Shown: positions 55,604 through 64,000 of the stretch, piece after piece
Layout: the number at the start of each line of letters is the position of its first letter
Position numbering within the stretch: the first letter of the stretch is position 1
Origin: Helicobacter apodemus
Lineage (GTDB): Bacteria > Campylobacterota > Campylobacteria > Campylobacterales > Helicobacteraceae
Direction: 5' to 3'
NCBI RefSeq assembly: GCF_000765745.2
Contig: NZ_JRPC02000001.1
Coordinates: 62,001 to 126,000, forward strand
Length of the DNA stretch: 64,000 nt
Made by a program: the position numbers and the translations under genes
The notes under the pieces: model-generated
The model's database searches: none
Told to the model about the DNA's origin: nothing
Seen by the model: the letters and a program-made list of their open reading frames with translations, nothing else

Positions 55604-57034
55604 TCAAAAGACAACAATTTTAGGATTATTAATGCCTTTAAAACTTTTTATTTCCGTAATTAATTCTTGTAAATTTGTCCATAAAGATTTTTTGTCAATA
55701 TAAATAGTATCAAATACAAAATCTCGCATCATACTTGAGAACATAATTTGTTTATAGGCGATCTTGACACAATGAAATTTTCCCTCTCCTAAAATCTTCA
55801 TCTTCATATCCATTGTGTCTTTTTCATTAGTGCTTAGAATAAGAAAAAATTTTTTAGCACTCTCTTTAAGTTTTTGGTAATAAAGATAGATATTTTTATC
55901 ACCCTCACTTAATCGCTCTTTATTCAACCTGTCTAAATATTGTTCCATAAAACTAATAGATACTGGGGCTAGCTGATTTTCTGGATACTTAAAATAACAA
56001 TTTTTCATAGCTTTAGACTGCAAAGATTTTTGATAAATCTTATTATCTAAAATCGTAATACAAATATCTAACCCATTTTTGATTTTTTTATAAAGCATTT
56101 TATGGACTTTTTGAAAAGATTTTTGAAAACCTTGATGATAACCTTTATAAAATGCCGCTTTAATAACACTTAGATTGGATATTCTTTGGGAAATAATTTT
56201 GTTTTCTTCTGCTAATCTTTGTAATTCTCCTTCAAGTTTTTCTTGCTTTTGTAATATTTCTTGAGGTTTTTTTGCTAAAGATTCTAATTTACGCACAATT
56301 GCCGCTAATTCTGTATTACAAGCTTGGATTCTTCGCTGAATTATTTTTAAAGTATCTTTTGCATTTTCTAAGGCAGCATTTAATGCTTGATAATGTAATT
56401 GATACTTAATAAAATACTCTAAAAAAAGATTCTCAACATTTACCTTATGATCGAAGTCTGATAAAAAGTTTTCAAGCCTTACAACTACACTTAATTCCTC
56501 GATAAAATCATCTTTTTTAAGTGTTTTATCATTAAAAAGAAGATTATCCAAAGCCTTAAAAACAAATCTTTTGGTATAAATAAATTCTAATAAGACTTTT
56601 TGCTCTACGATACACAAATCATTTAGAAAACTTACGGCTAGAAAATGTTGCTGAAAATACCTTTTAATGACACTATCAATACTAAGGGTTAAAGGTATAT
56701 TTTTAATTGCATCATAATTAGTAGTTTTATAAATTTCTGCAATAGCTAAATCACGTTTATTACTTTGGATTGCTTCTAATTGTTCATCTGTTTGGTTACG
56801 CCAAAAATCTGATTCACTAATAAAAGTACTTCCATCAAACTCTTGAAATTTAGAGGCTTTGCAATCTGCAATTTGATTGTTCTCATCACAACGAAACTCT
56901 ACAAACATACCCTCCATAGGGATAACTTTCTTATCGTGCCAAGCCTCTTTGGTAAATTCAAAAAGCATTTTAGAGGCATTAATGACCACCCCTTTACCAT
57001 TACTACTAAAATATCTAACTATTCTACCATGCAT
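55604..57034 (-). CDS. Unidentified protein with cold-shock-like N-terminus and coiled coil
   Basis: The 476-residue product is not one I can name. Residues 1-65 (MHGRIVRYFSSNGKGVVIN and following beta-rich segments) resemble a cold-shock/S1-type OB fold. A long heptad-rich coiled coil covers about residues 215-290 (LAAIVRKLESLAKK and EKLEGELQRLAEENK). The C-terminus (DFVFDTIYIDKKSLWTNLQE) looks globular. It overlaps plsC by 16 bases and precedes the RNA helicase gene, and H. pylori has an uncharacterised gene in a comparable place. A nucleic-acid-related role is a guess from the first domain. Confidence 0.6.
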   Translation of the reverse strand: MHGRIVRYFSSNGKGVVINASKMLFEFTKEAWHDKKVIPMEGMFVEFRCDENNQIADCKASKFQEFDGSTFISESDFWRNQTDEQLEAIQSNKRDLAIAEIYKTTNYDAIKNIPLTLSIDSVIKRYFQQHFLAVSFLNDLCIVEQKVLLEFIYTKRFVFKALDNLLFNDKTLKKDDFIEELSVVVRLENFLSDFDHKVNVENLFLEYFIKYQLHYQALNAALENAKDTLKIIQRRIQACNTELAAIVRKLESLAKKPQEILQKQEKLEGELQRLAEENKIISQRISNLSVIKAAFYKGYHQGFQKSFQKVHKMLYKKIKNGLDICITILDNKIYQKSLQSKAMKNCYFKYPENQLAPVSISFMEQYLDRLNKERLSEGDKNIYLYYQKLKESAKKFFLILSTNEKDTMDMKMKILGEGKFHCVKIAYKQIMFSSMMRDFVFDTIYIDKKSLWTNLQELITEIKSFKGINNPKIVVF

Positions 57035-57723
57035 ACATTTTTTCTCTCTTGATAAATCTTTAAATACTCTTGCTGCATTTGTTCTCTTAAGCTTTCATAC
57101 CAATTCTCTTCATTAGGCGTAAATGCAGGAAGATATTTTATACTAAAGGGATGATTATCAAACTTCATAGAACCTATATCTAAACAATCTCTAGTTCCAC
57201 AAAAAATGATAGGCTGAACCTTTAGATGAAAATGCTCAATTAAAAATTTAGCACCGCTTTTAAAGGGTAAGAATTTCTCTTTTCCCAAAGATCGAGTCCC
57301 CTCTGGAAAGATACATAAAACCCTCCCTTTAGACAATCTATCTTTAGCCTCTTTAAGTAAAAATACACTCTCTCTCTTACTTTCACGATTAATTAAAATC
57401 ATCTTAGGAGCTTTGAGGGCATGTCCATATAAAAAAGGCTCACCCAACTCTTTCTTTGCAATCCAACATAAATCATTAGGGTGAAATGCTTCAAAATAAA
57501 CTACATCCATAAAGCTTTGATGATTCATCACTAAAACTTGTGCAGTTTTATCTAATTCTCCTATTATTTTAGCACTAACCCCAAAAAGTTTAAAAAAGGC
57601 AGAAGCGGTAACCCTCCTCACCTTTCTATGGTATTTAGGGAATAGATACATAAATAAAATGCTCCAAGGTATTACAAGCAACACATAAAGCACTGCACTA
57701 AAAGCCCTAATCTTGGATATCAT
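57019..57723 (-). CDS. plsC: 1-acyl-sn-glycerol-3-phosphate acyltransferase
   Basis: Membrane-bound acyltransferase that makes phosphatidic acid from lysophosphatidic acid. The 234-residue protein has an N-terminal transmembrane helix (residues 9-30), the HX4D motif MNHQSFMD (H68, D73) and the substrate motif FPEGTRS (139-145). It overlaps the upstream SH3-type gene by 17 bases and the downstream coiled-coil gene by 16, so it is deep inside one operon. C. jejuni has plsC in the same place. Confidence 0.93.
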   Translation of the reverse strand: MISKIRAFSAVLYVLLVIPWSILFMYLFPKYHRKVRRVTASAFFKLFGVSAKIIGELDKTAQVLVMNHQSFMDVVYFEAFHPNDLCWIAKKELGEPFLYGHALKAPKMILINRESKRESVFLLKEAKDRLSKGRVLCIFPEGTRSLGKEKFLPFKSGAKFLIEHFHLKVQPIIFCGTRDCLDIGSMKFDNHPFSIKYLPAFTPNEENWYESLREQMQQEYLKIYQERKNVCMVE

Positions 57724-59008
57724 TTTTTCTTACCCACCCAATACGTTCATCTTCTAACATTACCTTATAATAATCCCTAACATCGGATAAAACTTCTACT
57801 TTCATTGGTTCTTGCGTGATTAAAATAATCGTGGAGTTAAAAGTCGGCTGAATATGTATCGCAGTATTTACCTTTAAAACTGCAGAGGTTCTAACTGAAA
57901 GTAAGAAAAATAAAAGCACTAAAAGAAGAATCCCTAAAAGCATAAAAATCCATTTTCGTTTATAAAAATACAAACCAAAAAATATAAGCGCTAAAAAAAC
58001 TATCAAAGAAACTTGATAAAATTGGATATTATTTTTAGGCTTTATATCGCTCTGTGTGCTAACGCGTTCATCTTGTGGAATATTATCGACTTGCAATTCA
58101 ATATATTGAGATTTTTCTGTATTGAAATATTCAAAAGAGATAACCCCTAAGCTCTTTGGCACAATCGCATAATAAAACGCAACAGCCTCTTTATAATCCC
58201 CACTCTTACTTTCAATACCTTGTTGGTAAGATTGCAAATAAAAGTCAAAAAGATTCCCTAAATTGCTTTGTAATTGCAAAACAACAAGATTGTGCCCAGA
58301 ATCATAATTAGTAATTTTAGAATCTAAAATTTTTAAATCTTTAGCTAGGACTTGAGAATATCCGCCTTTTCGCTCTAACTTAATGGCTCTACCAGTGATA
58401 AAATCTGTGCTCTCTTGAAATTCCCCTTCTATAGTATTAACCATAACTTCAACTTTAGGAATAGTAAAGTTAGGTTGATTAATTTTAAAATAAAAGGTAT
58501 TACTAAGACTAGAATCTTGATTTAAAGTCCAGGTTTCTTTTGGGTTTAATACTTCAACACTCGCATTATCTAAAATAAATTTTGTTTCAATGGTAGAATA
58601 TTGACTTAATACCAACAACTTCAAAGTAATAGGAATAATTTGATGAACATACAAAATACTATAAGGAGGATTCACTATATCTAAATAAACATTTTTAGTA
58701 ATAAGATTTTGCTTTGTTGCCTCTTGGAGTTTTAATTTTTCCTCTTCATAAGCTTCTTGTTTATTTTTTTTCTCATTTTCTTGGCTTTCTTGTGAGGTAT
58801 TAAAATCCAAAGGAGAAGAACTTTCTTCTATCACCACTTCAGGTAAAATATTTTCTCTTGTTATATTCCCCTCAACCAAAATAACATCTTTAGAGGTTTC
58901 TTTCTGCGTAATAGTAGAATTAAAAGTATTATCTTTAGAGGTGGGAAATACAAACCCATCTTTAGCAAATAATTGAAGTACTAAAATACTATAGAAAAAA
59001 AATTTCAT
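57707..59008 (-). CDS. Periplasmic/membrane protein with BatD-like region and C-terminal SH3-like domain
   Basis: The 433-residue product has a signal peptide (MKFFFYSILVLQLFA), an acidic, low-complexity linker (residues 45-95), and a beta-rich periplasmic region reminiscent of BatD-type domains (VYLDIVNPPYSILYVHQIIP). Two transmembrane helices follow at about 333-372. The last 60 residues resemble a bacterial SH3 domain (STIILITQEPMKVEVL and ERIGWVRKNDI). C. jejuni has a periplasmic protein of unknown role at the same place between purQ and plsC. Envelope maintenance is a guess. Confidence 0.6.
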   Translation of the reverse strand: MKFFFYSILVLQLFAKDGFVFPTSKDNTFNSTITQKETSKDVILVEGNITRENILPEVVIEESSSPLDFNTSQESQENEKKNKQEAYEEEKLKLQEATKQNLITKNVYLDIVNPPYSILYVHQIIPITLKLLVLSQYSTIETKFILDNASVEVLNPKETWTLNQDSSLSNTFYFKINQPNFTIPKVEVMVNTIEGEFQESTDFITGRAIKLERKGGYSQVLAKDLKILDSKITNYDSGHNLVVLQLQSNLGNLFDFYLQSYQQGIESKSGDYKEAVAFYYAIVPKSLGVISFEYFNTEKSQYIELQVDNIPQDERVSTQSDIKPKNNIQFYQVSLIVFLALIFFGLYFYKRKWIFMLLGILLLVLLFFLLSVRTSAVLKVNTAIHIQPTFNSTIILITQEPMKVEVLSDVRDYYKVMLEDERIGWVRKNDIQD

Positions 59009-59664
59009 AAAATTTCTAAAAATCCCTCTAACATCTTTAATCCGGCAGTGCCACCCAAAACTTCCTCCACAGCCCTTTCAGGATGAGGCATAAGCCCAAA
59101 AACATTTTTATTTTTATTACAAATCCCAGCAATATTTTCTAAAGAACCATTAATATTTTGAGTATATTTTAACAAAATCTGTCCATTTTCCTTTAATTGT
59201 TCTAACCCTTCTTTATGAATATAATAATTTCCTTCAGCGTGGGCAATAGGAATATTAATAATTGCTTTTGTGCAAAAATTTTTCAAAAAAATATTATGGG
59301 TATCCACAATCTCTAAATCTACATTTTTTGAGATAAAATGCAAATTTTCATTATGCTTCATAGCACCAGGTAATAATCCACTCTCTAAAAGTATTTGGAA
59401 TCCATTACACACTCCAAGCACATAGCCACCATTATTTGCAAAATCTATAACAGAGTGCATAATAGGTGAAAACCTTGCAATGGCTCCACTTCTTAGATAA
59501 TCTCCATAACTAAAGCCACCAGGAATTATAACTAATTTGGTATGCTTAGGCAGTGCCCTCTCTTGATGCCAAATAATTTGACTTTTAACACCTAAAAGAG
59601 AGAAAGCATATTCCATATCATATTCGCAATTAGTCCCTAAAAATTGTAAAATCGCTACACCCAT
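59005..59664 (-). CDS. purQ: Phosphoribosylformylglycinamidine synthase, glutaminase subunit PurQ
   Basis: Supplies ammonia from glutamine to PurL in the fourth step of purine synthesis. The 219-residue class I glutamine amidotransferase has the nucleophile in GVCNGFQIL (Cys84) and the catalytic His and Glu in LMPHPERAVE near the end. It follows purS with one base between and overlaps the next gene by four. purL itself is not in the window. Confidence 0.95.
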   Translation of the reverse strand: MGVAILQFLGTNCEYDMEYAFSLLGVKSQIIWHQERALPKHTKLVIIPGGFSYGDYLRSGAIARFSPIMHSVIDFANNGGYVLGVCNGFQILLESGLLPGAMKHNENLHFISKNVDLEIVDTHNIFLKNFCTKAIINIPIAHAEGNYYIHKEGLEQLKENGQILLKYTQNINGSLENIAGICNKNKNVFGLMPHPERAVEEVLGGTAGLKMLEGFLEIL

Positions 59665-59665
59665 T

Positions 59666-59902
59666 TTATAGCTTTATCTGGTAATCTTCGATGACCGTAT
59701 TTGCTAAGAGAGTGTCACACATAAGATGCACCTGTTTTTTTACCTCTTCTACTTCTTTGCTATCTATTTCTAAAATAATAGCTTTACCCACATTCACTTC
59801 TTGAATATTTGTATGCCCTAAAGACTCTAAAGCATTATGTATAGCCTTACCTTGAGGATCTAAAACACCATTTTTTAACCGCACAATCACTTCAACTCTC
59901 AT
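59666..59902 (-). CDS. purS: Phosphoribosylformylglycinamidine synthase, PurS subunit
   Basis: Small partner (78 residues) that holds PurQ and PurL together in organisms with the split enzyme. The family pattern [20 protein letters not shown] and the central [13 protein letters not shown] are clear. The ATG overlaps the end of purC by four bases, and the order purC-purS-purQ is the same as in C. jejuni. Confidence 0.95.
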   Translation of the reverse strand: MRVEVIVRLKNGVLDPQGKAIHNALESLGHTNIQEVNVGKAIILEIDSKEVEEVKKQVHLMCDTLLANTVIEDYQIKL

Positions 59903-60621
59903 AAACTTAGCAAAATCCTTTTTAATATTTCTTCATAAGCCATTTTTACATTACCCAAATCCTCTCGGAATCTATCTTTATCTAATTTCTCTTTTGTGTT
60001 TTTATCCCAAAAACGACAAGAATCAGGCGTAATTTCATCCGCTACTAAAATTTCCTTTTCCTTATTTAAACCAAATTCTAATTTAAAATCCACCAACATC
60101 AAATCTCTGCTATCAAAGAACTCACGCAAGATTTCATTAACCTCACGAGCAATTTTTCTTAAATATTCTAACACTTCTACAGATTTCACACAATTTAAAA
60201 TCAAAGCGTGTTCATCATTGATAAGCGGATCACTTAAAGAATCATCTTTATAATAAAACTCCACTAAGGTAAAGGGTAGCTTTTCTCCCTCTTTAATCCC
60301 TAATCTTTTCGTTAATGATCCTGTTGCGATATTTCTTACTACAACTTCAATGGGAATAATTTCAACAAATTGACATAACATTAGATTATCTGCTAAAGTT
60401 TCTTTGTAATGCGTCCTAATACCCTTTGTCTCTAAAAGTTTAAAAATTTCAGAAGAAATTTTACAATTTAAAGCACCTTTTCCCTCTTCATTCCCTCTTT
60501 TTTGGGCGTTAAAGGCAGTCAAATCATCTTTAAACTCTGCTAAGAGGAGGTTTTCATCACTAGTTTTATAAAGCTTTTTTCCTTTTCCTTCATATAATTT
60601 TTCTTTTTTCTCTACTTGCAT
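59899..60621 (-). CDS. purC: SAICAR synthetase
   Basis: Joins aspartate to CAIR in purine synthesis using ATP. The 240-residue protein has the N-terminal [19 protein letters not shown] phosphate-binding region, the [18 protein letters not shown] block and LVDFKLEFG with the metal-binding residues, followed by [11 protein letters not shown]. It is twelve bases downstream of ctpA and overlaps purS, which places the protease and purine genes on one transcript. Confidence 0.96.
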   Translation of the reverse strand: MQVEKKEKLYEGKGKKLYKTSDENLLLAEFKDDLTAFNAQKRGNEEGKGALNCKISSEIFKLLETKGIRTHYKETLADNLMLCQFVEIIPIEVVVRNIATGSLTKRLGIKEGEKLPFTLVEFYYKDDSLSDPLINDEHALILNCVKSVEVLEYLRKIAREVNEILREFFDSRDLMLVDFKLEFGLNKEKEILVADEITPDSCRFWDKNTKEKLDKDRFREDLGNVKMAYEEILKRILLSL

Positions 60622-60633
60622 AAACGCATTCCT

Positions 60634-61920
60634 CTACTTTTGAATAATCGTTAAAGTCTTTAATACATCAATAGCACTTTTAAGTTGAATATCATTCATA
60701 ATTTGGGTAGAAGATATTTCATTTTCTTTTGATTTTGCCTTAGTATTGTCTTTAGGATTAATTTTTTCTAATTCACCCTCTAAATGTTTCTTTAAATCTG
60801 CCTCTTTAATGCTAAATCCATTTTCATCATTAGGAACCACACCAGGTAAGACTTCAATATCAGGTGTTACCCCTACAGCCTGTATCGTGCGACCACTTGG
60901 CAGATAATAACGAGCAATCGTTAAACGCAAAGCTTCTTTCTTCTCAGTAGGCAATACAACTTGCACACTTCCTTTACCAAAAGTTGTCTCTCCTATAAGG
61001 ATTCCCCTTTTATGGTCTTGCAATGCTCCTGCTACAATCTCACTTGCACTTGCGCTCCCATTATTAACAAGCACTACTAAAGGGATTCTTGCATAAGGAG
61101 TTCTTGAAGTAGCCTCATAAACAATATCCTCATCTTTTACGCGTCCTTTTTGTGAAACTATGGTGCCCTCTTTAATAAATAAATTACTTAGCTCCACAGC
61201 TTGATTTAAAAGCCCACCAGGATTATTTCTCAAATCTAAAACTATTCCATCAATTTTTTTAAATTTCTTTAGTTCTTCTTCAACCCTTTGTGCCACCCTT
61301 TTATCAAAAGAAGTTACTCGCACATAAACATAATCCGTATCCTCAATTTTTTTTGCATAAACTGATTCAACTTTGATATTATCTCTTACAATATCAAAAA
61401 CTAAAGGTTTAGGATTATCTTTTCTAACAATGGTTAATTGGACTTTTGTATTAGGCTTTCCACGCATTTTATTGACAGCATCATCTAAGCTCATACTCAA
61501 AGTGCTTTCATCATTGATTTTTAAAATAATATCACCACTCTTTAAACCTGCTCTATCACCCGGACTACCCTCAATAGGAGCGATAATAGTAATTCCCCCA
61601 TTTTTCAAAGAAATAGTAATACCTACCCCACCAAACTCTCCATTAGTTTGTATCCTAAGCTCTTCAAATTTTTTCTCATCTAAATAGGCAGAATGTGCGT
61701 CAAGATTGCTTAAAAGCCCTTCAATAGCTTTATTAACAATCTCATCAAGTGTTAATTCATCAACATAGTAATTCTCAATCGTTCCAATGACTTTTCTTAA
61801 TTTATTATAAGAATCTAGACGTGAATTTTCTGAATCTTTAGATGCTGCTAAAACCTGAACGCTAAGCCCAAAAAACAATATTGTTAAAATCATTTTAAAA
61901 CAAGTTCGTGTGATCTTCAT
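60634..61920 (-). CDS. ctpA: Carboxy-terminal processing protease CtpA (S41 family)
   Basis: Periplasmic serine protease that trims or degrades envelope proteins. The 428-residue product has a signal peptide (ILTILFFGLSVQVLA), an N-terminal helical segment, a PDZ domain at about residues 95-180 (EFGGVGITI, GSPGDRAGLKSGDIIL), and the S41 catalytic domain. The nucleophile is in NNGSASASEIVAGAL (probably Ser291) and the general-base lysine is Lys316 in FGKGSVQ, 25 residues apart as in the family. The tail after residue 385 is charged and low-complexity. First gene of the ctpA-pur operon. Confidence 0.93.
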   Translation of the reverse strand: MKITRTCFKMILTILFFGLSVQVLAASKDSENSRLDSYNKLRKVIGTIENYYVDELTLDEIVNKAIEGLLSNLDAHSAYLDEKKFEELRIQTNGEFGGVGITISLKNGGITIIAPIEGSPGDRAGLKSGDIILKINDESTLSMSLDDAVNKMRGKPNTKVQLTIVRKDNPKPLVFDIVRDNIKVESVYAKKIEDTDYVYVRVTSFDKRVAQRVEEELKKFKKIDGIVLDLRNNPGGLLNQAVELSNLFIKEGTIVSQKGRVKDEDIVYEATSRTPYARIPLVVLVNNGSASASEIVAGALQDHKRGILIGETTFGKGSVQVVLPTEKKEALRLTIARYYLPSGRTIQAVGVTPDIEVLPGVVPNDENGFSIKEADLKKHLEGELEKINPKDNTKAKSKENEISSTQIMNDIQLKSAIDVLKTLTIIQK

Positions 61921-62052
61921 TCTCTCAACCTAAAATTTTAATTTATTAACTAGCAATTGTAGCCTATCATCTCTGAAATAAACATAATTTTATTTTTTAA
62001 ATACATAAAACAAGATGCAGAAGTAAAAATATATTTTTTATGTTATTTTAGA

Positions 62053-62058
62053 TACAAT
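62053..62058 (+). promoter_or_regulatory. Candidate -10 box for recA
   Basis: TACAAT lies 37 bases before the preferred recA start, downstream of periodic T-runs as is typical for this class. No SOS box was recognised, which agrees with the lack of a LexA system in these organisms. Confidence 0.5.
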
Positions 62059-62094
62059 TTAAATTTTAAACCTAAGATAAAAATGGGAGAAAAA

Positions 62095-63126
62095 ATGGCA
62101 TTGGATGAAAGTAAGCAAAAAGCCATAGAACTTGCCATCAAGCAAATTGATAAAGCTTTTGGCAAAGGTGCTTTAATTAGACTTGGGGATAAACCCGTTG
62201 AAAAAATTGATTGTATTAGCACAGGTTCTTTAGGATTAGATATTGCACTTGGTATTGGAGGCATCCCAAAAGGGAGAATCATTGAAGTTTATGGTCCTGA
62301 AAGCTCTGGTAAAACAACACTTGCATTACAAATTGTTGCAGAATGCCAAAAAAATGGAGGCATTTGTGCCTTTATAGATGCTGAACATGCTTTAGATGTT
62401 ACTTATGCAAAACGTTTAGGTGTAGATATTGAAAATCTCCTTGTATCTCAACCAGATTTTGGAGAACAAGCTTTAGAAATCTTAGAAACACTTACAAGAA
62501 GTGGGGGTGTAGATTTAATCATTATTGATTCTGTAGCAGCACTCACACCAAAAAGCGAAATTGAAGGGGATATGGGCGACCAACATGTAGGACTTCAAGC
62601 AAGATTAATGAGTCAAGCACTAAGAAAAGTTACAGGCATTATCCACAAAATGAATACCACCGTTATCTTTATTAACCAAATTCGTATGAAAATTGGAGTA
62701 ATGGGCTATGGAAGTCCAGAAACGACAACAGGTGGGAATGCTTTAAAATTTTATGCGAGCGTTAGAATTGATGTAAGAAGAATTGCAAGTTTAAAACAAG
62801 GAGAACAAAATATAGGAAATCGCGTTAAAGCAAAAGTTGTAAAAAACAAAGTTGCACCTCCTTTTAGAGGAGCAGAATTTGACATTATGTTTGGAGAGGG
62901 TATTAGCAAAGAGGGAGAATTGATAGATTATGGAGTAAAGCTTGATATTGTCGATAAAAGTGGTGCTTGGTTTAGCTATGGAGATAAAAAACTAGGGCAA
63001 GGCAAAGAAAATGCTAAGATATTCTTAAAAGAAAATCCAGAAATCTCTCAAGAAATAGAGGAAAAAATTAAATCCTCTATTTCTATCTCTGATGATTTAT
63101 CCAATACTTCAGAAGATGACGAATAA
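62095..63126 (+). CDS. recA: Recombinase RecA
   Basis: Forms the filament on single-stranded DNA for homologous recombination and repair. Walker A is GPESSGKT near residue 66 and the Walker B aspartate is in [13 protein letters not shown]. The MAW-like [11 protein letters not shown] segment and the DNA-binding loop region [19 protein letters not shown] are intact. The start MALDESKQ at 62095 is chosen because the upstream in-frame ATG at 62083 overlaps the GGGAGA ribosome site. Length is then 343 residues. eno follows 32 bases later, the same pair as in H. pylori and C. jejuni. Confidence 0.97.
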   Translation: MALDESKQKAIELAIKQIDKAFGKGALIRLGDKPVEKIDCISTGSLGLDIALGIGGIPKGRIIEVYGPESSGKTTLALQIVAECQKNGGICAFIDAEHALDVTYAKRLGVDIENLLVSQPDFGEQALEILETLTRSGGVDLIIIDSVAALTPKSEIEGDMGDQHVGLQARLMSQALRKVTGIIHKMNTTVIFINQIRMKIGVMGYGSPETTTGGNALKFYASVRIDVRRIASLKQGEQNIGNRVKAKVVKNKVAPPFRGAEFDIMFGEGISKEGELIDYGVKLDIVDKSGAWFSYGDKKLGQGKENAKIFLKENPEISQEIEEKIKSSISISDDLSNTSEDDE

Positions 63127-63158
63127 GCCCTAAATAATCTAAAATGTAAGGAGAAATA

Positions 63159-64000
63159 ATGACTTTTATTGATGAAATTTATGCGCAAGAAGTTTTAGAT
63201 AGTCGAGGGAATCCTACTATTAAAGCAACTATTATTTTAAGTGATGGTAGTGTAGGAAGTGCTATTGTCCCTAGCGGTGCAAGCACGGGAAAAAGAGAAG
63301 CTTTAGAATTAAGAGATGGGGATGAGCGTTTTTTAGGCAAGGGAGTTTTAAAAGCTTGTGAAAATATACAAACAACTATCTATGACACCATTAGCGGATT
63401 AAACCCTTATGAACAAACTAGGATTGATAATCTCTTAATACAAGCAGATAATACAGAAAACTTCTCTAACTTAGGGGCTAATGCAATACTTGGTGTTTCT
63501 ATGGCTGTTGCTAGGGCTGCAGCAAAAAGTCTAAATATACCACTTTATCGGTATTTAGGCGGAGCTAATGCTTTAACACTGCCTATCCCAATGCTTAATA
63601 TTATTAATGGAGGAAGCCACGCTGATAACACTGTAGATTTTCAAGAATATATGATTATGCCTCTTGGTTTTGATACTTTTAGTGAATCACTAAGGGCTAG
63701 TGCAGAAATCTACCAACATTTAAAAAAAATCCTCAACCATTCTAAACATATTACAAGTATTGGTGATGAGGGCGGATTTGCTCCCAATCTTAAAAACAAT
63801 GAAGAGCCTCTACAAATTATTTCTGAAGCCATCAAAAAGGCTGGTTATAAGGAGGGAGAGCAAATATTCCTAGCTCTTGATGTGGCAAGCAGTGAATTTG
63901 TTAATCAAAAAGGCATTTACTCTCTCAAAGGTGAGGGAAAGGAACTTTGTGCAGAAGAACTTATTGAATACTATGAGAAGCTTATCGCAAAATATCCTAT
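63159..64000 (+). CDS. eno: Enolase, partial (C-terminus beyond right edge)
   Basis: Converts 2-phosphoglycerate to phosphoenolpyruvate in glycolysis and gluconeogenesis. The frame begins [20 protein letters not shown] at 63159, with a good AAGGAG site, and stays open for about 280 codons to the window edge, so roughly two thirds of the protein is present. Seen are the [17 protein letters not shown] loop, [17 protein letters not shown] (catalytic His and Glu region) and [10 protein letters not shown] (catalytic Glu). No fault is seen in the part present. Confidence 0.96.
   Translation, partial: MTFIDEIYAQEVLDSRGNPTIKATIILSDGSVGSAIVPSGASTGKREALELRDGDERFLGKGVLKACENIQTTIYDTISGLNPYEQTRIDNLLIQADNTENFSNLGANAILGVSMAVARAAAKSLNIPLYRYLGGANALTLPIPMLNIINGGSHADNTVDFQEYMIMPLGFDTFSESLRASAEIYQHLKKILNHSKHITSIGDEGGFAPNLKNNEEPLQIISEAIKKAGYKEGEQIFLALDVASSEFVNQKGIYSLKGEGKELCAEELIEYYEKLIAKYP

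Noticed and set aside
1-64000. CRISPR arrays, prophage, integrase, complete insertion sequences, tRNA or rRNA genes
   Set aside because: Looked for on both strands; no regularly spaced repeats, transposase or integrase motifs, or cloverleaf-like sequences were seen.

Overview
The window is AT-rich, densely coded epsilonproteobacterial DNA. It most likely comes from an enterohepatic Helicobacter of the pullorum/canadensis/winghamensis type; this is inferred from gene content and order, as no database was searched. The order mutS2, small membrane protein, murC, aminotransferase recalls H. pylori. The orders ctpA-purC-purS-purQ-periplasmic protein-plsC and serS-pflB recall Campylobacter jejuni, as does the Campylobacter-type major porin. 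recA-eno and ppa/adk/aspS are typical of the class. No rRNA, tRNA, CRISPR array, prophage or intact insertion sequence was seen.

Layout. 1-2.6 kb: C4-dicarboxylate TRAP transporter (dctM runs off the left edge). 2.7-5.6 kb: ppa, adk, aspS. 5.7-8.3 kb: a very large flgL behind a clear sigma-54 promoter. 8.8-10.2 kb: a cytochrome c peroxidase whose signal peptide is cut off by a one-base frameshift, followed by the decayed remnant of a second copy. 10.2-17.8 kb: acnB, cysK, truA, an LptF/LptG-type permease, a radical SAM protein and a zinc alcohol dehydrogenase. 18.0-22.3 kb: a five-gene operon (NrtA/SsuA-type ABC importer, OsmC-like protein, acyl-CoA-dehydrogenase-like flavoprotein) behind a promoter full of dyad symmetry. 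22.3-37.7 kb: terC, polA, porin, two-subunit fumarase, an 857-base gap with a long hairpin, amt-glnK, mnmH, prfB, pflB and serS.

37.8-48.0 kb is the most distinctive part. It is a run of minus-strand genes for GDP-linked deoxysugars (manC, gmd, a fused ColC-ColD protein, an fcl homologue, a C3/C5-epimerase-type protein) and for their modification (two methyltransferases, an acyltransferase, a cupin protein, a DegT aminotransferase). Five C/G homopolymers of 10-12 bases lie within 4 kb of this cluster. At the lengths shown, two genes are out of frame (the small methyltransferase and the acyltransferase). One is in frame through the middle of the protein (the larger methyltransferase). Two have the tract at their 3' end, where length decides the tail of the protein and possibly translational coupling to the next gene. 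Together manC, gmd and the ColC-ColD fusion give a complete predicted route to GDP-L-colitose (3-deoxy-L-fucose). The separate Fcl homologue could draw the same intermediate towards GDP-L-fucose. No glycosyltransferase lies in the cluster.

48-64 kb is housekeeping: an outer-membrane beta-barrel protein, a 36-residue lipoprotein missed by ordinary length cut-offs, mutS2, a small membrane protein, murC, an aminotransferase, a DEAD-box-type helicase, an unidentified coiled-coil protein, plsC, a periplasmic SH3-like protein, purQ-purS-purC, ctpA, recA and the first two thirds of eno.
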